Assembly (NCBI GenBank): GCA_003477405.1
Contig: QUDE01000014.1
Coordinates: forward strand, 23,975 to 87,974
Direction of reading: 5' to 3'
DNA from: Ruminococcaceae bacterium AM07-15
GTDB taxonomy: Bacteria > Bacillota > Clostridia > Oscillospirales > Butyricicoccaceae
DNA length: 64,000 nucleotides
A model generated the notes under the pieces. The model was not told the origin of the DNA, searched no databases, and saw only the letters and a program-made list of their open reading frames with translations. This document shows, piece after piece, positions 17,655 through 26,276 of this stretch (the stretch's first letter is position 1; the number at the start of each line of letters is the position of its first letter). The translations under genes and the position numbers were made by a program.

Positions 17655-18776
17655 TTATTCCTTGTCATCCTCAAAATCATCGGCAAACACTTCCACGCCG
17701 CCCTTGGCCGCCGCCGGAGTCCGGGGAGCCGGGGGCGCCGGAGGTGTGGCGGCCTTGGCTGGGGCTTTTCCACCCCGGGCGTTGTTTTCCGCCAGTTTGT
17801 CTTTCAGAGCCTGACGAATGGCCTCTTCCACCTGCTGGGCCTCCTCCGGATTGTCCCGGAAATACTGCTTGGCCGCATCCCGGCCCTGGCCCAGGCGGGT
17901 CTCGCCCCGGTAATACCAGGCGCCGCTCTTTTGCAGCACGCCCAGATCGCAGCCCAGGTCCAAAATTTCGCCCAATTTGGAGATACCCTCGCCGTACATA
18001 ATGTCAAACTGGGCCTCCTTGAAGGGAGGTGCCATTTTGTTTTTCACTACTTTGGCCTTGGTGCGGCTGCCGATGTTGGTGCTGCCGTTTTTGATGTGCT
18101 CGGCCCGGCGGATCTCAATGCGCACGCTGGAATAGAATTTCAGCGCCCGGCCGCCGGTGGTCACTTCCGGATTTCCGTAGACCACGCCCACCTTTTCACG
18201 CAGCTGGTTGATAAAAATAACCACGCAGTTGGATTTGGAGATGGCGCCGGCCAGCTTCCGCAAAGCCTGGGACATGAGGCGGGCATGAAGACCCACAAAG
18301 GAGTCGCCCATCTCCCCTTCGATTTCGGCCCGGGGCACCAGAGCGGCCACCGAGTCCACCACTACCACATCCACCGCGCCGCTGCGCACCAGGGCCTCGG
18401 TGATTTCCAGCGCCTGCTCGCCGGTGTCAGGCTGAGAGACCAGCAGCCGGTCTACATCCACGCCCAGGGCTTTGGCATACACCGGGTCCAGAGCGTGTTC
18501 CGCATCGATGAAAGCGGCTTCGCCCCCATCTTTCTGGGCCGCTGCGGCCACATGGAGGGCCAATGTGGTCTTACCGGAAGATTCCGGCCCGTAGATCTCC
18601 ACAATACGCCCTCTGGGCACACCGCCGATCCCCAAAGCCAGATCCAGGGCGATGGAACCGGTGGAGATGGCTTCCACATTCATGGCTGTATTTTCTCCCA
18701 GGCGCATGACCGAACCTTTGCCATAGGCCTTTTCGATCTGCGCCAGGGCCGTTTCCAATGCTTTTTTCTTATCCAT
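17655..18776 (-). CDS. recA: Recombinase RecA
   Basis: The 373-residue RecA strand-exchange protein. Seen: Walker [10 protein letters not shown] at residues 63-71, Walker [11 protein letters not shown], loop L1/L2 region with [11 protein letters not shown], and a C-terminal Ala/Pro-rich linker ending in an acidic tail (DDFEDDKE). The ATG at 18776 has GGGGG 7 nt upstream and gives the family N-terminus MDKKKALE. Regulated by an SOS promoter at 18801-18839. Confidence 0.99.
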   Translation of the reverse strand: MDKKKALETALAQIEKAYGKGSVMRLGENTAMNVEAISTGSIALDLALGIGGVPRGRIVEIYGPESSGKTTLALHVAAAAQKDGGEAAFIDAEHALDPVYAKALGVDVDRLLVSQPDTGEQALEITEALVRSGAVDVVVVDSVAALVPRAEIEGEMGDSFVGLHARLMSQALRKLAGAISKSNCVVIFINQLREKVGVVYGNPEVTTGGRALKFYSSVRIEIRRAEHIKNGSTNIGSRTKAKVVKNKMAPPFKEAQFDIMYGEGISKLGEILDLGCDLGVLQKSGAWYYRGETRLGQGRDAAKQYFRDNPEEAQQVEEAIRQALKDKLAENNARGGKAPAKAATPPAPPAPRTPAAAKGGVEVFADDFEDDKE

Positions 18777-18800
18777 AGCGTAACCCCCTATCGTGACACC

Positions 18801-18829
18801 AGTATACACCCTGGCATCAGATTATGCAA
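18801..18829 (-). promoter_or_regulatory. recA promoter
   Basis: Minus-strand TTGCAT (18824-18829), 17-bp spacer, TATACT (18801-18806), ending 25 bp before the recA start. Confidence 0.8.
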
Positions 18830-18839
18830 CATTTGTTCG
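18826..18839 (-). promoter_or_regulatory. SOS box (LexA/DinR site) of recA
   Basis: Minus-strand CGAACAAATGTTGC matches the Firmicute LexA consensus CGAAC-N4-GTTCG at all but the last two positions, and it overlaps the -35 hexamer. It lies directly after the prmC stop. Confidence 0.8.
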
Positions 18840-18843
18840 CTTT

Positions 18844-19719
18844 TCACACCTTCTCCGGCGGTGTGCGCACGCCGGTGACCACCCGCTCCACACCGGTGAA
18901 ATCCCGGAGGATGCGGATATCTTCATAGCCGTTTTCCCGCAAAATTTCCTCCACTTGCGGGGCCTGGCCCATGCCGCATTCAAAGGCCAGCATACCATTT
19001 TTGGTCAGGGCGTCTTTGAAATTCACGGCAATGGCCCGATAAAAGTCCAGTCCGTCGGTCCCGCCGTCCAAAGCCTCGTGCGGCTCATAATCCTTGACGC
19101 TCACATCCAGCCCCGGAATATCCCCTGTGGGAATATAAGGCGGATTGGAAACAATCAGATTGAATTTGCCCAGGGCCTGATCACAGGGCTCCAAAGCGTT
19201 CTGGGCCACAGGCAATCCCCGGAAGGTCAGCCGGTGGCGCACCAGATTCTCCTTGGTCACAGCCAGGGCTTCCTCGGAAGTGTCGGCAAAAACGCAGCTG
19301 ATGGTATCCGGCAGGTTTTTCAGCAAAGCGATGCCCACGCAGCCGCTGCCGCAGCACAGATCCAAAATCCGTCCCCGTTCCCGGCGGCTGAAAAAGGCCA
19401 GGCCGGCATCCACCAGCGTCTCGGTATCCGGCCGGGGGATGAGCACGCCGGGGGTCAGGGTAAAGGTGAGGGAATAAAAATCCCATTCCCCGATGATATG
19501 GGCCAGGGGTTCCCCTTTCAGACGGCGGCTTTTCAGCTCTTCCAGCCGCTTCAGCTGTTCGTCAAAAAGGTAACTCCCGCTGCGCTCATTGAATTCCGCC
19601 CGGGGGATCTCCAGGGCAAAAGCCAGCAGTTCCTTGGCCTCCAAAGGGGCCGAGGTGACCCCGTGATGGCGCAGTTCATTGCGCAAGTCCAAATATACAT
19701 CCGAAATGGTGCCTACCAT
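18844..19719 (-). CDS. prmC: Peptide chain release factor N5-glutamine methyltransferase PrmC
   Basis: SAM-dependent methyltransferase (291 residues) that modifies the GGQ glutamine of release factors. Seen: N-terminal helical substrate-binding domain, SAM motif ILDLCCGSGCVGIAL, and the catalytic NPPY motif in IVSNPPYIPTG. The start is close behind the DUF1385 gene (6 bp), so it belongs to that operon; prfA is not in the window. Confidence 0.95.
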   Translation of the reverse strand: MVGTISDVYLDLRNELRHHGVTSAPLEAKELLAFALEIPRAEFNERSGSYLFDEQLKRLEELKSRRLKGEPLAHIIGEWDFYSLTFTLTPGVLIPRPDTETLVDAGLAFFSRRERGRILDLCCGSGCVGIALLKNLPDTISCVFADTSEEALAVTKENLVRHRLTFRGLPVAQNALEPCDQALGKFNLIVSNPPYIPTGDIPGLDVSVKDYEPHEALDGGTDGLDFYRAIAVNFKDALTKNGMLAFECGMGQAPQVEEILRENGYEDIRILRDFTGVERVVTGVRTPPEKV

Positions 19720-19725
19720 ATCCCA

Positions 19726-20667
19726 TTACCACCTGTCTTCTCCTTGATTTTCGGGAATGACCCGCCGGATGGCTTCAATGGCCACCTCCATCATGCTGTC
19801 ATCGGGCTCATTGGTTGTAAAGCGCTGCAAAAACAGCCCCGGCGCCCGCAGAGCCATGGAAAGCCAGTTATCATGACGGCCCACCCACCGATTGATCTCA
19901 TAGCTGATGCCCACCACCAAAGGCAGAAGCAAAAGCCGCAGGGCCATACGCACCCAGGGGCTCTGCCAGGTGAACACCGAAAAGACCAGAATACTGATGA
20001 TCATCACCACAAACAAAAAGCTGGTTCCGCAGCGGGGATGAAACCGGCTGCACCGGCGGATGTTGTCCACCGTCAGCTCCCAGCCCTTTTCATAGCAGGC
20101 GATGGTTTTGTGTTCGGCCCCGTGATACATATAGGTCCGCTTGATATCGCTCTGCTTGGAAGTGACAATAATAAAAGCCAGGAAAATCAGAATACGCACC
20201 ACGCCTTCCAGCAGATTGCGCACAATGCTGGAAGAGCCGGCCGGGAGAAATCCCGCCAACAGGGTGGGTAGCAAAATAAACAGAGCCACAGGCAGAGCAA
20301 TGCCGGTGACCAGGGCAAAACCCATGAGAAATTTATCCAGCTTTTCGCTGCCGAATTTCTTGAGAAGCCAGCTTTCCACCTTCCCCGGCTGCTGCGAGGA
20401 ATCTTCCTCTTCAAAAAACTCGGCGGAATAGGTCAGGGCACTGATGCCGTATTTCATGGAATCCCAAAATCCCAAAACACCCCGGACAAAAGGCATGCGC
20501 AGCACCGGATTTTTCCGGATGGTGCCTACCTCTTCTTCTTTTATGGCAAACTCCCCATCGGGCTTGCGCACGACGATGGCGGTCTTGCGAGGGCCGCGCA
20601 TCAGAATGCCCTCAATGAGGGCTTGGCCGCCGATGGTGGTTTTAAATTCCTTCGGTTGTTGTTTCAT
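19726..20667 (-). CDS. DUF1385 family membrane protein
   Basis: A 313-residue protein of the DUF1385 (YqhQ-like) family. Seen: the conserved N-terminus IGGQALIEGILMRGP, VRGVLGF.DSMKYG, several hydrophobic helices, YHGAEHKTIACYE and the HPRCGTSF motif, which are hallmarks of the family. The function is unproven. Its usual neighbour is prmC, as here. The start overlaps the end of the histidine kinase gene by 26 nt with GGAGG before the ATG, so it is coupled to the two-component operon. Confidence 0.9.
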   Translation of the reverse strand: MKQQPKEFKTTIGGQALIEGILMRGPRKTAIVVRKPDGEFAIKEEEVGTIRKNPVLRMPFVRGVLGFWDSMKYGISALTYSAEFFEEEDSSQQPGKVESWLLKKFGSEKLDKFLMGFALVTGIALPVALFILLPTLLAGFLPAGSSSIVRNLLEGVVRILIFLAFIIVTSKQSDIKRTYMYHGAEHKTIACYEKGWELTVDNIRRCSRFHPRCGTSFLFVVMIISILVFSVFTWQSPWVRMALRLLLLPLVVGISYEINRWVGRHDNWLSMALRAPGLFLQRFTTNEPDDSMMEVAIEAIRRVIPENQGEDRW

Positions 20668-22156
20668 CGGTTCCTCCCATAGACGGGGCCAGGGGCAGAC
20701 GGATGCTCACCGTGGTGCCCTCCCCATAAATGCTGTCAATATCCAGAGATCCATCGTGCATGGCCACGATCTCATCGCACACGGCCAAACCGATACCGGC
20801 TCCTCTCTGGCGGGCGCTGCCCTTGAAGAATTTTTCCTTGACCAAGGGCAGCTCATCGGCGGGAATGCCCTGGCCATAGTCCCGGATACGCACCACGGCG
20901 CTTTGCTCCTCCACACCGATGGAGATTTCCACCTTGCCGCCGCTGACGCCATATTTTGCGGCGTTGTCGATGATATTGAGGAACACCTGGCGCAGCCGGT
21001 TCCGGTCGCCGCTGACATACACCGGCTGAGAAGGCTCGTGATAACTGGTTTCGATGCCCTCCTGCCGGAGCATCTCGTTATAGACAAACAGGGCGTCGTA
21101 CACTTCTCCCCGCAGATCCAGCACTTCGGTCTGGAGTTTCATCCGGCCGCTTTCCAGCCGGGAAAAATCCAGCAGTTCTTCCACCATCCGGGATAGACGT
21201 GTGGTCTCCTTGCGGATGATGTCTAAACCGGTCTCCACGGTGTTTTTGTCATCCAGATTGTTTTCCACCGTCTCAGCCCAGCCGCCGATGGCGGTGAGCG
21301 GGGTACGCAGCTCATGAGACACCGAGGAGATAAAGTCGTTTTTCAGCTTTTCCACCCGGGCGATCTCGGTGGACATATTGTTGATGGTATTGCAAAGCTC
21401 ACCCATTTCATCCCGGAAATCCATATCCAGCCGGGCGCCGTACTGCCCCTGAGCGATCTTCTGGGCCAGTTCGTTGATTTTCAGCACCGGATTGACAATG
21501 GAATGAATGAAAAACTGGTTGGTCACCGTGAGCAAAAGCAGCACGGCCAGGGCGGCCCCGGCCAGCATCAGATAAATCTGCCCCACTTGCCGGTCCAACA
21601 GCTTGAGGGATGTGACAAAGCGCACTTCCCCAATGAGATCCTGGCTGTTTTTCCGGAACACCGGAGCAGTCACCGCCATGATCCGTTCTTCTGTGGAAGG
21701 GTCATAACCGGTGAACGACTGCATCTCCCCGGTCTCGATGCACAGGTTCACATCGTTGGTGGCCGGCACCGTGCCCGCCACCAGTCCCGTGGACGAGCTG
21801 ATGATCAGTCCGTTGCTGTCCAGCACCTGCATTTCCATTTTGTCTTTGTCGCTGAACTCGGTGATCTGCTGCTGGGCATATCCATAAAACTCATCATAGG
21901 TGGAGCTCATATAGGAAGAAAAGTTTTTGGCGCTGGAATTGGCCCGGCTTTGCAGGCTGGTGTGGAGAGAATCGTAAAAATAATTGGTGGTGGCCGCCCC
22001 CACGGCAATGAACATGATGGCAAGCAAAAGCACGACGATGCTCATGTTGTTGACGATCCACCGCCGTTTGATCCCGCTCATCTTATGCCGGCTCAGCCAA
22101 AGGGCCGCTTTTTTCATGGGGCCATCCCCTGTTGGTTTTTTGATTCCCTCAGCCAT
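20642..22156 (-). CDS. Membrane sensor histidine kinase
   Basis: Sensor kinase of 504 residues. Seen: membrane helices at about 37-58 and 193-213, which frame a roughly 135-residue extracellular domain; HAMP segment 214-265; phospho-acceptor His281 in SSVSHELRTPLTAIGG; N box NIIDNAAKYG; G boxes DYGQGIPADELP and GAGIGLAVCDEIV. It follows its response regulator by 18 bp and belongs to a lipoprotein-regulator-kinase operon. The signal is unknown; the exported lipoprotein may take part in sensing. Confidence 0.93.
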   Translation of the reverse strand: MAEGIKKPTGDGPMKKAALWLSRHKMSGIKRRWIVNNMSIVVLLLAIMFIAVGAATTNYFYDSLHTSLQSRANSSAKNFSSYMSSTYDEFYGYAQQQITEFSDKDKMEMQVLDSNGLIISSSTGLVAGTVPATNDVNLCIETGEMQSFTGYDPSTEERIMAVTAPVFRKNSQDLIGEVRFVTSLKLLDRQVGQIYLMLAGAALAVLLLLTVTNQFFIHSIVNPVLKINELAQKIAQGQYGARLDMDFRDEMGELCNTINNMSTEIARVEKLKNDFISSVSHELRTPLTAIGGWAETVENNLDDKNTVETGLDIIRKETTRLSRMVEELLDFSRLESGRMKLQTEVLDLRGEVYDALFVYNEMLRQEGIETSYHEPSQPVYVSGDRNRLRQVFLNIIDNAAKYGVSGGKVEISIGVEEQSAVVRIRDYGQGIPADELPLVKEKFFKGSARQRGAGIGLAVCDEIVAMHDGSLDIDSIYGEGTTVSIRLPLAPSMGGTDETTTEGI

Positions 22157-22174
22157 TCTTTTCCCCGCTCCTGT

Positions 22175-22861
22175 TTAGGCTTCCCATTTATAGCCGAATC
22201 CCCAGATGGTGGCGATATACTTGGGGGCCGCGGCATCGTCTTCGATTTTCAGCCGCAGACGGCGGATGTTCACATCCACCACTTTCAGATCCCCGTGATA
22301 ATCCCGGCCCCATACCTCGTTCATAATTTCGTCCCGGGCCAGGGCGCGCCCACGGTTTTCCAGGAAATTCTTCATCAGCAGATATTCCACCTGGGTCAGA
22401 TCGATCCGCTGGCCGTTTTTCATCAGCTCCCGGGAGCGAAGATTCAGAGAGAACGGTCCGGAGGTGATCACATCGGCATTGAAGCTGCCCTGGGTCAGAC
22501 GGCGATACAAGGCGTCCACCCGGGCCACCAGCTCCACCACCGAAAAGGGCTTGCCCACATAATCGTCCGCCCCGGTCATAAAGCCGTTGATCTTGTCGTT
22601 TTCCTGGGACAGGGCGGTGAGCATGATGATGCCCATCCGGCTGCCGCTGCCCCGGATGCGGCGGCAGACTTCGAAACCGTCGATGTCCGGGAGCATCACA
22701 TCCAGAATGGCCACATCCACATCGTTGTGGGTGCGTACATAAGTGACCGCATCCTCTCCCAAGGCAAACTCCACCGTCTCATATCCGGCCCGCTTCAGAT
22801 TGATGACCACAAAGCTGCGGATATTGTCCTCATCTTCCAGAATCAATACTTTTTTATTCAT
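22175..22861 (-). CDS. OmpR-family response regulator
   Basis: A 228-residue DNA-binding regulator. Seen: acidic pocket EDED at 9-12, phospho-acceptor Asp54 in AILDVMLPDIDGFEV, Lys in GKPFSVVELVARV, and a C-terminal winged helix (LTQVEYLLMKNF, VDVNIRRLRLKIE, TIWGFGYKWEA). The ATG at 22861 overlaps the upstream lipoprotein stop (ATGA-like coupling) with GGAGG 13 nt away. It pairs with the kinase just downstream. Confidence 0.95.
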   Translation of the reverse strand: MNKKVLILEDEDNIRSFVVINLKRAGYETVEFALGEDAVTYVRTHNDVDVAILDVMLPDIDGFEVCRRIRGSGSRMGIIMLTALSQENDKINGFMTGADDYVGKPFSVVELVARVDALYRRLTQGSFNADVITSGPFSLNLRSRELMKNGQRIDLTQVEYLLMKNFLENRGRALARDEIMNEVWGRDYHGDLKVVDVNIRRLRLKIEDDAAAPKYIATIWGFGYKWEA

Positions 22862-22863
22862 AA

Positions 22864-24237
22864 TCAGCTGAAAACCTCCGAAGCCCATTCCTTTGTGATT
22901 GCATGAAAACTCCGCGCCACCTGATCGGCGCTGAGGGACAACTGGGGATAGCCGTTTTCCGGCAAAGAATAACCATAAATGGCATTGTCACTGGTGTACA
23001 GCCACTCCATGCCGCTGCTGGCAAAATACTCCTGCCGGTTATCTCCGGTAAACACCCAGATCTGGAGCAGCACATTGTCCGATCCTTGGAACAGATATCC
23101 TTCCTCGGCCCCTTCCACCGGCACCAGGAAGGTGGTCTTGATGATCCCCGCTTCACTCTTCCGCTGAGCGCTCACATTGCTGCCCCAGGTCTCCGGCCAC
23201 TGGAAATACCATCCGTCCGCCGGGGAGTGGAAGGTCTCCACCGCCACCCCATTGGTATTGCCGTTTTCAAACCGGGTCCAGCGCAGCTTCCACAGGGTGT
23301 CGGCCGCCTCCGGATCGGTGTAGCCGGGGAGCATATCTGCCAGAGGTACTTCCGGCATCCCATCGTTGTCGATATCCTGACAGGTGATGTTCACCGGACG
23401 CCAGGTGGCGGCGCTGCGCTTGCTGCCGCTGCCCAGGGTGGTGTTGGTCAAAACACCGCTGCGCAGCTCCACAATATCGGTGATATAGCCGCCGGTGGCC
23501 GCCAGACTGTCCACATACAGGGAAAGGCCCCACTGGCCAGGCTTGGTGCTTTTTGTGATCTTCACCACATTTTTCACATCAGAGGACAGGGGTGTCTGGG
23601 AGATCTCGGTGCATTCTCCGTTGCGGAAACCATAGGCCGTCATCACCATGGCGCTGCTCACCCGGTCGAAGGCGGTGAGGAAAATCTCATCCACCCCGTC
23701 GTAGTTCACATCCACAATATAGGAATTGCTGTACCGGACAGCCAGCGCTTCATTCAGCCCATCGCTGCCCAGAGTGTGCACCGACATTCCCGAGGCACTG
23801 TCATCCTCCATGCCCCAGCTGAGGGCGATGGCCCGGGCGCCATTGTTTTGACACCGGGGATAGGATACCTCTTTTAAATACCGTCCGTATCCCTTTGCGT
23901 GCCCCAGCTCCACATAGTCATCCCCCTGGCGCTTGTGAACATAGATCATATATTCACCGCTGGTGGAACTGCGATAAAAGGAGATGATCTCCTTTTGTCC
24001 GTCCCCGTCAATATCCTGCTGCTGCATGGCCTGACGGTTTTGTCCGCTTTCGGCCACGGCCGGGATATACCCCTGGGCCAAAATAGCGTCCACCTGCTGC
24101 TGCAGCGCCAGATATTCTCCCGGCAGCCGGGGCAAGCTGGCCAGAGCGTCACCGCTTTCCACCGAACAGCCGCCCATGGACAGGGCCGACACAATGACCA
24201 TCGCCGCCGCCAAAAACTTTTTTCCCAGTCGTTTCAC
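22864..24237 (-). CDS. Lipoprotein with FG-GAP-like repeats, cotranscribed with a two-component system
   Basis: Exported lipoprotein of about 457 residues. A signal peptide ends in the lipobox LSMGGC. The mature part has several calcium-type D-x-D-G loops (DIDGDGQKEIISF, DVNYDGVDEIFL, DIDNDGMPEV), as in FG-GAP/VCBS beta-propeller repeats. I prefer the GTG at 24237, which has AGAGGG 6 nt upstream; an ATG at 24258 lacks a ribosome-binding site, and an ATG at 24384 would precede the likely -10 element (TACAAT near 24322). Its place directly before the regulator and kinase suggests an accessory sensor on the outer membrane face. Confidence 0.82.
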   Translation of the reverse strand: MKRLGKKFLAAAMVIVSALSMGGCSVESGDALASLPRLPGEYLALQQQVDAILAQGYIPAVAESGQNRQAMQQQDIDGDGQKEIISFYRSSTSGEYMIYVHKRQGDDYVELGHAKGYGRYLKEVSYPRCQNNGARAIALSWGMEDDSASGMSVHTLGSDGLNEALAVRYSNSYIVDVNYDGVDEIFLTAFDRVSSAMVMTAYGFRNGECTEISQTPLSSDVKNVVKITKSTKPGQWGLSLYVDSLAATGGYITDIVELRSGVLTNTTLGSGSKRSAATWRPVNITCQDIDNDGMPEVPLADMLPGYTDPEAADTLWKLRWTRFENGNTNGVAVETFHSPADGWYFQWPETWGSNVSAQRKSEAGIIKTTFLVPVEGAEEGYLFQGSDNVLLQIWVFTGDNRQEYFASSGMEWLYTSDNAIYGYSLPENGYPQLSLSADQVARSFHAITKEWASEVFS

Positions 24238-24382
24238 ACAGAACCCTCTTTGCTTCATCGTTCGTGAAAAAATATGCCTGCGGCCCGCAAAACCCAGGAG
24301 GTCCATTGGGCCTTTTATCATTGTAACATAAAGCGCGGCAAATGGGAATGTGAAAAAGGCCAAATTTCTGCCTTCTTCCGGC

Positions 24383-24418
24383 AAAAAAGAGCGGGCGGAG
24401 CTTTTGCCCCGCCCGCTC
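24383..24418 (-). terminator. Terminator after the P-loop protein gene
   Basis: Inverted repeat GAGCGGGCGG/CCGCCCGCTC followed on the minus strand by TTTTTT. Confidence 0.85.
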
Positions 24419-24430
24419 GCTTCCGCGCAC

Positions 24431-24844
24431 TTAGAAATACTTTTTGATCTTGTCTGTGGCCCGGCTCACATCGGTGCTCAGGCTGACAGTGAACTTGACG
24501 CCGGTCTTTTCGCTGAAAGCGTCCAGACGAGCCAGGAAGGATTCGATGGCTTCCACATCATCGCTGCCCACGATCTTCAGAGTGCTGTCGATGAAGATAT
24601 GGGTGATGTCATAATTGCCGGCATACATACCGTTGACGAAGGCCACCAGAGTTTCAAAGCTGCCCTGGAAATCATACTCGGTGATGTCCACCAGCTTGGC
24701 GTTGTGGTTCAGGTCAAAGCGCAGCTTCTGCCCCAGTTCGATGCAGACCACATTGCCCGACTCGTTTTCCACCGCGTTATTTACAAGATCGATAAGATGC
24801 TTAGTTTTTCCACTTCCGGGAAGGCCCATAAAGACTTTTACCAT
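24431..24844 (-). CDS. Small P-loop NTPase of unknown function
   Basis: A 137-residue protein with Walker A GLPGSGKTK at residues 7-15 and a probable Walker B THIFIDSTLKIV near residue 88. It is a single compact RecA/kinase-like NTPase domain with no attached module. AGGAGG precedes the ATG, and it has its own promoter (24876-24904) and terminator. I do not recognise a named family. It could be a regulatory ATPase or a small kinase. Confidence 0.8.
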   Translation of the reverse strand: MVKVFMGLPGSGKTKHLIDLVNNAVENESGNVVCIELGQKLRFDLNHNAKLVDITEYDFQGSFETLVAFVNGMYAGNYDITHIFIDSTLKIVGSDDVEAIESFLARLDAFSEKTGVKFTVSLSTDVSRATDKIKKYF

Positions 24845-24875
24845 AAGTGCGTTCCTCCTAACAGTTGTTTATCAA

Positions 24876-24904
24876 ATGATATCATAAACCATCAAGAGTT
24901 ACAA
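24876..24904 (-). promoter_or_regulatory. Promoter of the P-loop protein gene
   Basis: Minus-strand TTGTAA (24899-24904), 17-bp spacer, TATCAT (24876-24881), about 30 bp before the start. Confidence 0.6.
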
Positions 24905-24953
24905 CCGGATTTCTCGAAGATTTCGCAAATTCCCTGGGAGATTTTAAATTTTT

Positions 24954-26132
24954 TCACATTCTCCCCTCTTCCCGCTCCATGGCACACACTGTAAAAAGTT
25001 CCAAAAACAGGCCGGCCGGGCTCTTTTTCGCCACCTTTTCCGCCGTAACCACCGGAATTCGGGCAATTTCTTCCCCCTGGCTGCGGATGGTGAGAAGACC
25101 GGCCCGGGCTCCTTTTTTCACCGGGGCCGACAGGGAGGGCGCCATCACCAGTTCCTTTTCCAGAGTGGACACCAGCTCTTTTTTCAGCACCAAAGGCGGC
25201 CGCTCCTCCAGCTGACAGAGCACATACTCCTGTTTTCCCAGCAGCACCTTCACCGGCATAATGGGCTGATCCGCTGTGATGGTCACCGCCTGATAACCGG
25301 CAAAGCCGTAATTGAGAAGGGCGGCAGCGTCGGCATTGCGGCTTTTTGAATCGGCCGCTCCCATGATCACAGCGATGAGAGACAGACCATCCCGCTCCGC
25401 CGTGGCCGACAGGCAATATCCCGCCCCGGTGGTGTAGCCGGTTTTCAGCCCGGTCATTCCCTGGTATGTATTGATCATCTTATTGGTATTGGTCAAACCA
25501 AAGGTGCCATTTCGCACCCAATCGGTCCAGATCTTGGTATAATCAAAGATTTTCTCATGGCCGATCAGCTGACGGGACATAATGGCGATATCCCGGGCCG
25601 TGGTCACATGGCCGTCGGCAGGCAAACCGTTGCAGTTCTGAAAATGGGTGTTTGTCATGCCCAACTGTGCGGCCCGCTCATTCATCCGGGCCACAAAGGC
25701 CTCCTCGGTGCCCGCCAGATGCTCCGCCAGCGCCACGGCGCAGTCATTGGCCGAAGCCACTGCCACCGATTTGAGCATTTCATCCACCGTCATCTGCTCG
25801 TTTTCTTTCAGATAGATCTGACTGCCTCCCATGCTGGCCGCATAGGCCGAGGTGGTCACCATCTCATCCAGGGTGATCTGACCGCTCTCCAAGGCCTCCA
25901 TCACCAAAAGCATGGTCATCACCTTGGTGACGCTGGCCGGTTCTCGGGGCGTGTCGGCATCCTTTTCATAAAGTACGGTGCCGTCCTCACTCATCAGGAT
26001 GGCGCTGGGGGCCTGGATGCCCGTCAGCTGCTGGAGCTGCTCGCTTTCCGGCACCTGGGCGGCCTGCCCGCCTCCCCACAGCATTCCCAAGCACAAAACC
26101 ATGGCCAAAACTTTCTTCCCGCATTTCTTCAT
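24954..26132 (-). CDS. dacF: D-alanyl-D-alanine carboxypeptidase (DacF/PBP5 type)
   Basis: Serine-type peptidoglycan carboxypeptidase of 392 residues. Seen: signal peptide (residues 1-26, cleavage near GQAAQ), active-site S67-x-x-K70 in EPASVTK, SAN motif in VASANDCAVAL and GLKTGYTTGAGYC. A C-terminal beta-rich PBP5-like domain follows. The catalytic set is complete. It trims pentapeptide stems in the wall; whether it acts in vegetative wall or cortex cannot be told. No strong terminator was seen between it and the P-loop gene. Confidence 0.93.
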   Translation of the reverse strand: MKKCGKKVLAMVLCLGMLWGGGQAAQVPESEQLQQLTGIQAPSAILMSEDGTVLYEKDADTPREPASVTKVMTMLLVMEALESGQITLDEMVTTSAYAASMGGSQIYLKENEQMTVDEMLKSVAVASANDCAVALAEHLAGTEEAFVARMNERAAQLGMTNTHFQNCNGLPADGHVTTARDIAIMSRQLIGHEKIFDYTKIWTDWVRNGTFGLTNTNKMINTYQGMTGLKTGYTTGAGYCLSATAERDGLSLIAVIMGAADSKSRNADAAALLNYGFAGYQAVTITADQPIMPVKVLLGKQEYVLCQLEERPPLVLKKELVSTLEKELVMAPSLSAPVKKGARAGLLTIRSQGEEIARIPVVTAEKVAKKSPAGLFLELFTVCAMEREEGRM

Positions 26133-26199
26133 CGCACTGTCCCCTTTCTCCTGTGGTAAAGTCTATGCACCTCCTTTTTTCCCCATGCCTTCCTCGCCC

Positions 26200-26228
26200 T
26201 TTACCCCAGGGATTTTTTCCGTTATAAT
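26200..26228 (+). promoter_or_regulatory. mtaB promoter
   Basis: TTTACC (26200-26205), 17-bp spacer, perfect TATAAT (26223-26228), about 48 bp before mtaB. Confidence 0.65.
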
Positions 26229-26276
26229 GCTGTCAGATGACAAAACAAATCCCACTTTTCCTTTGGATGGTGAATT

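Noticed and set aside
16818..18878. A 686-residue plus-strand frame
   Set aside because: It runs antisense to rimO, recX and recA, which are certain; it is a product of GC-rich third positions.
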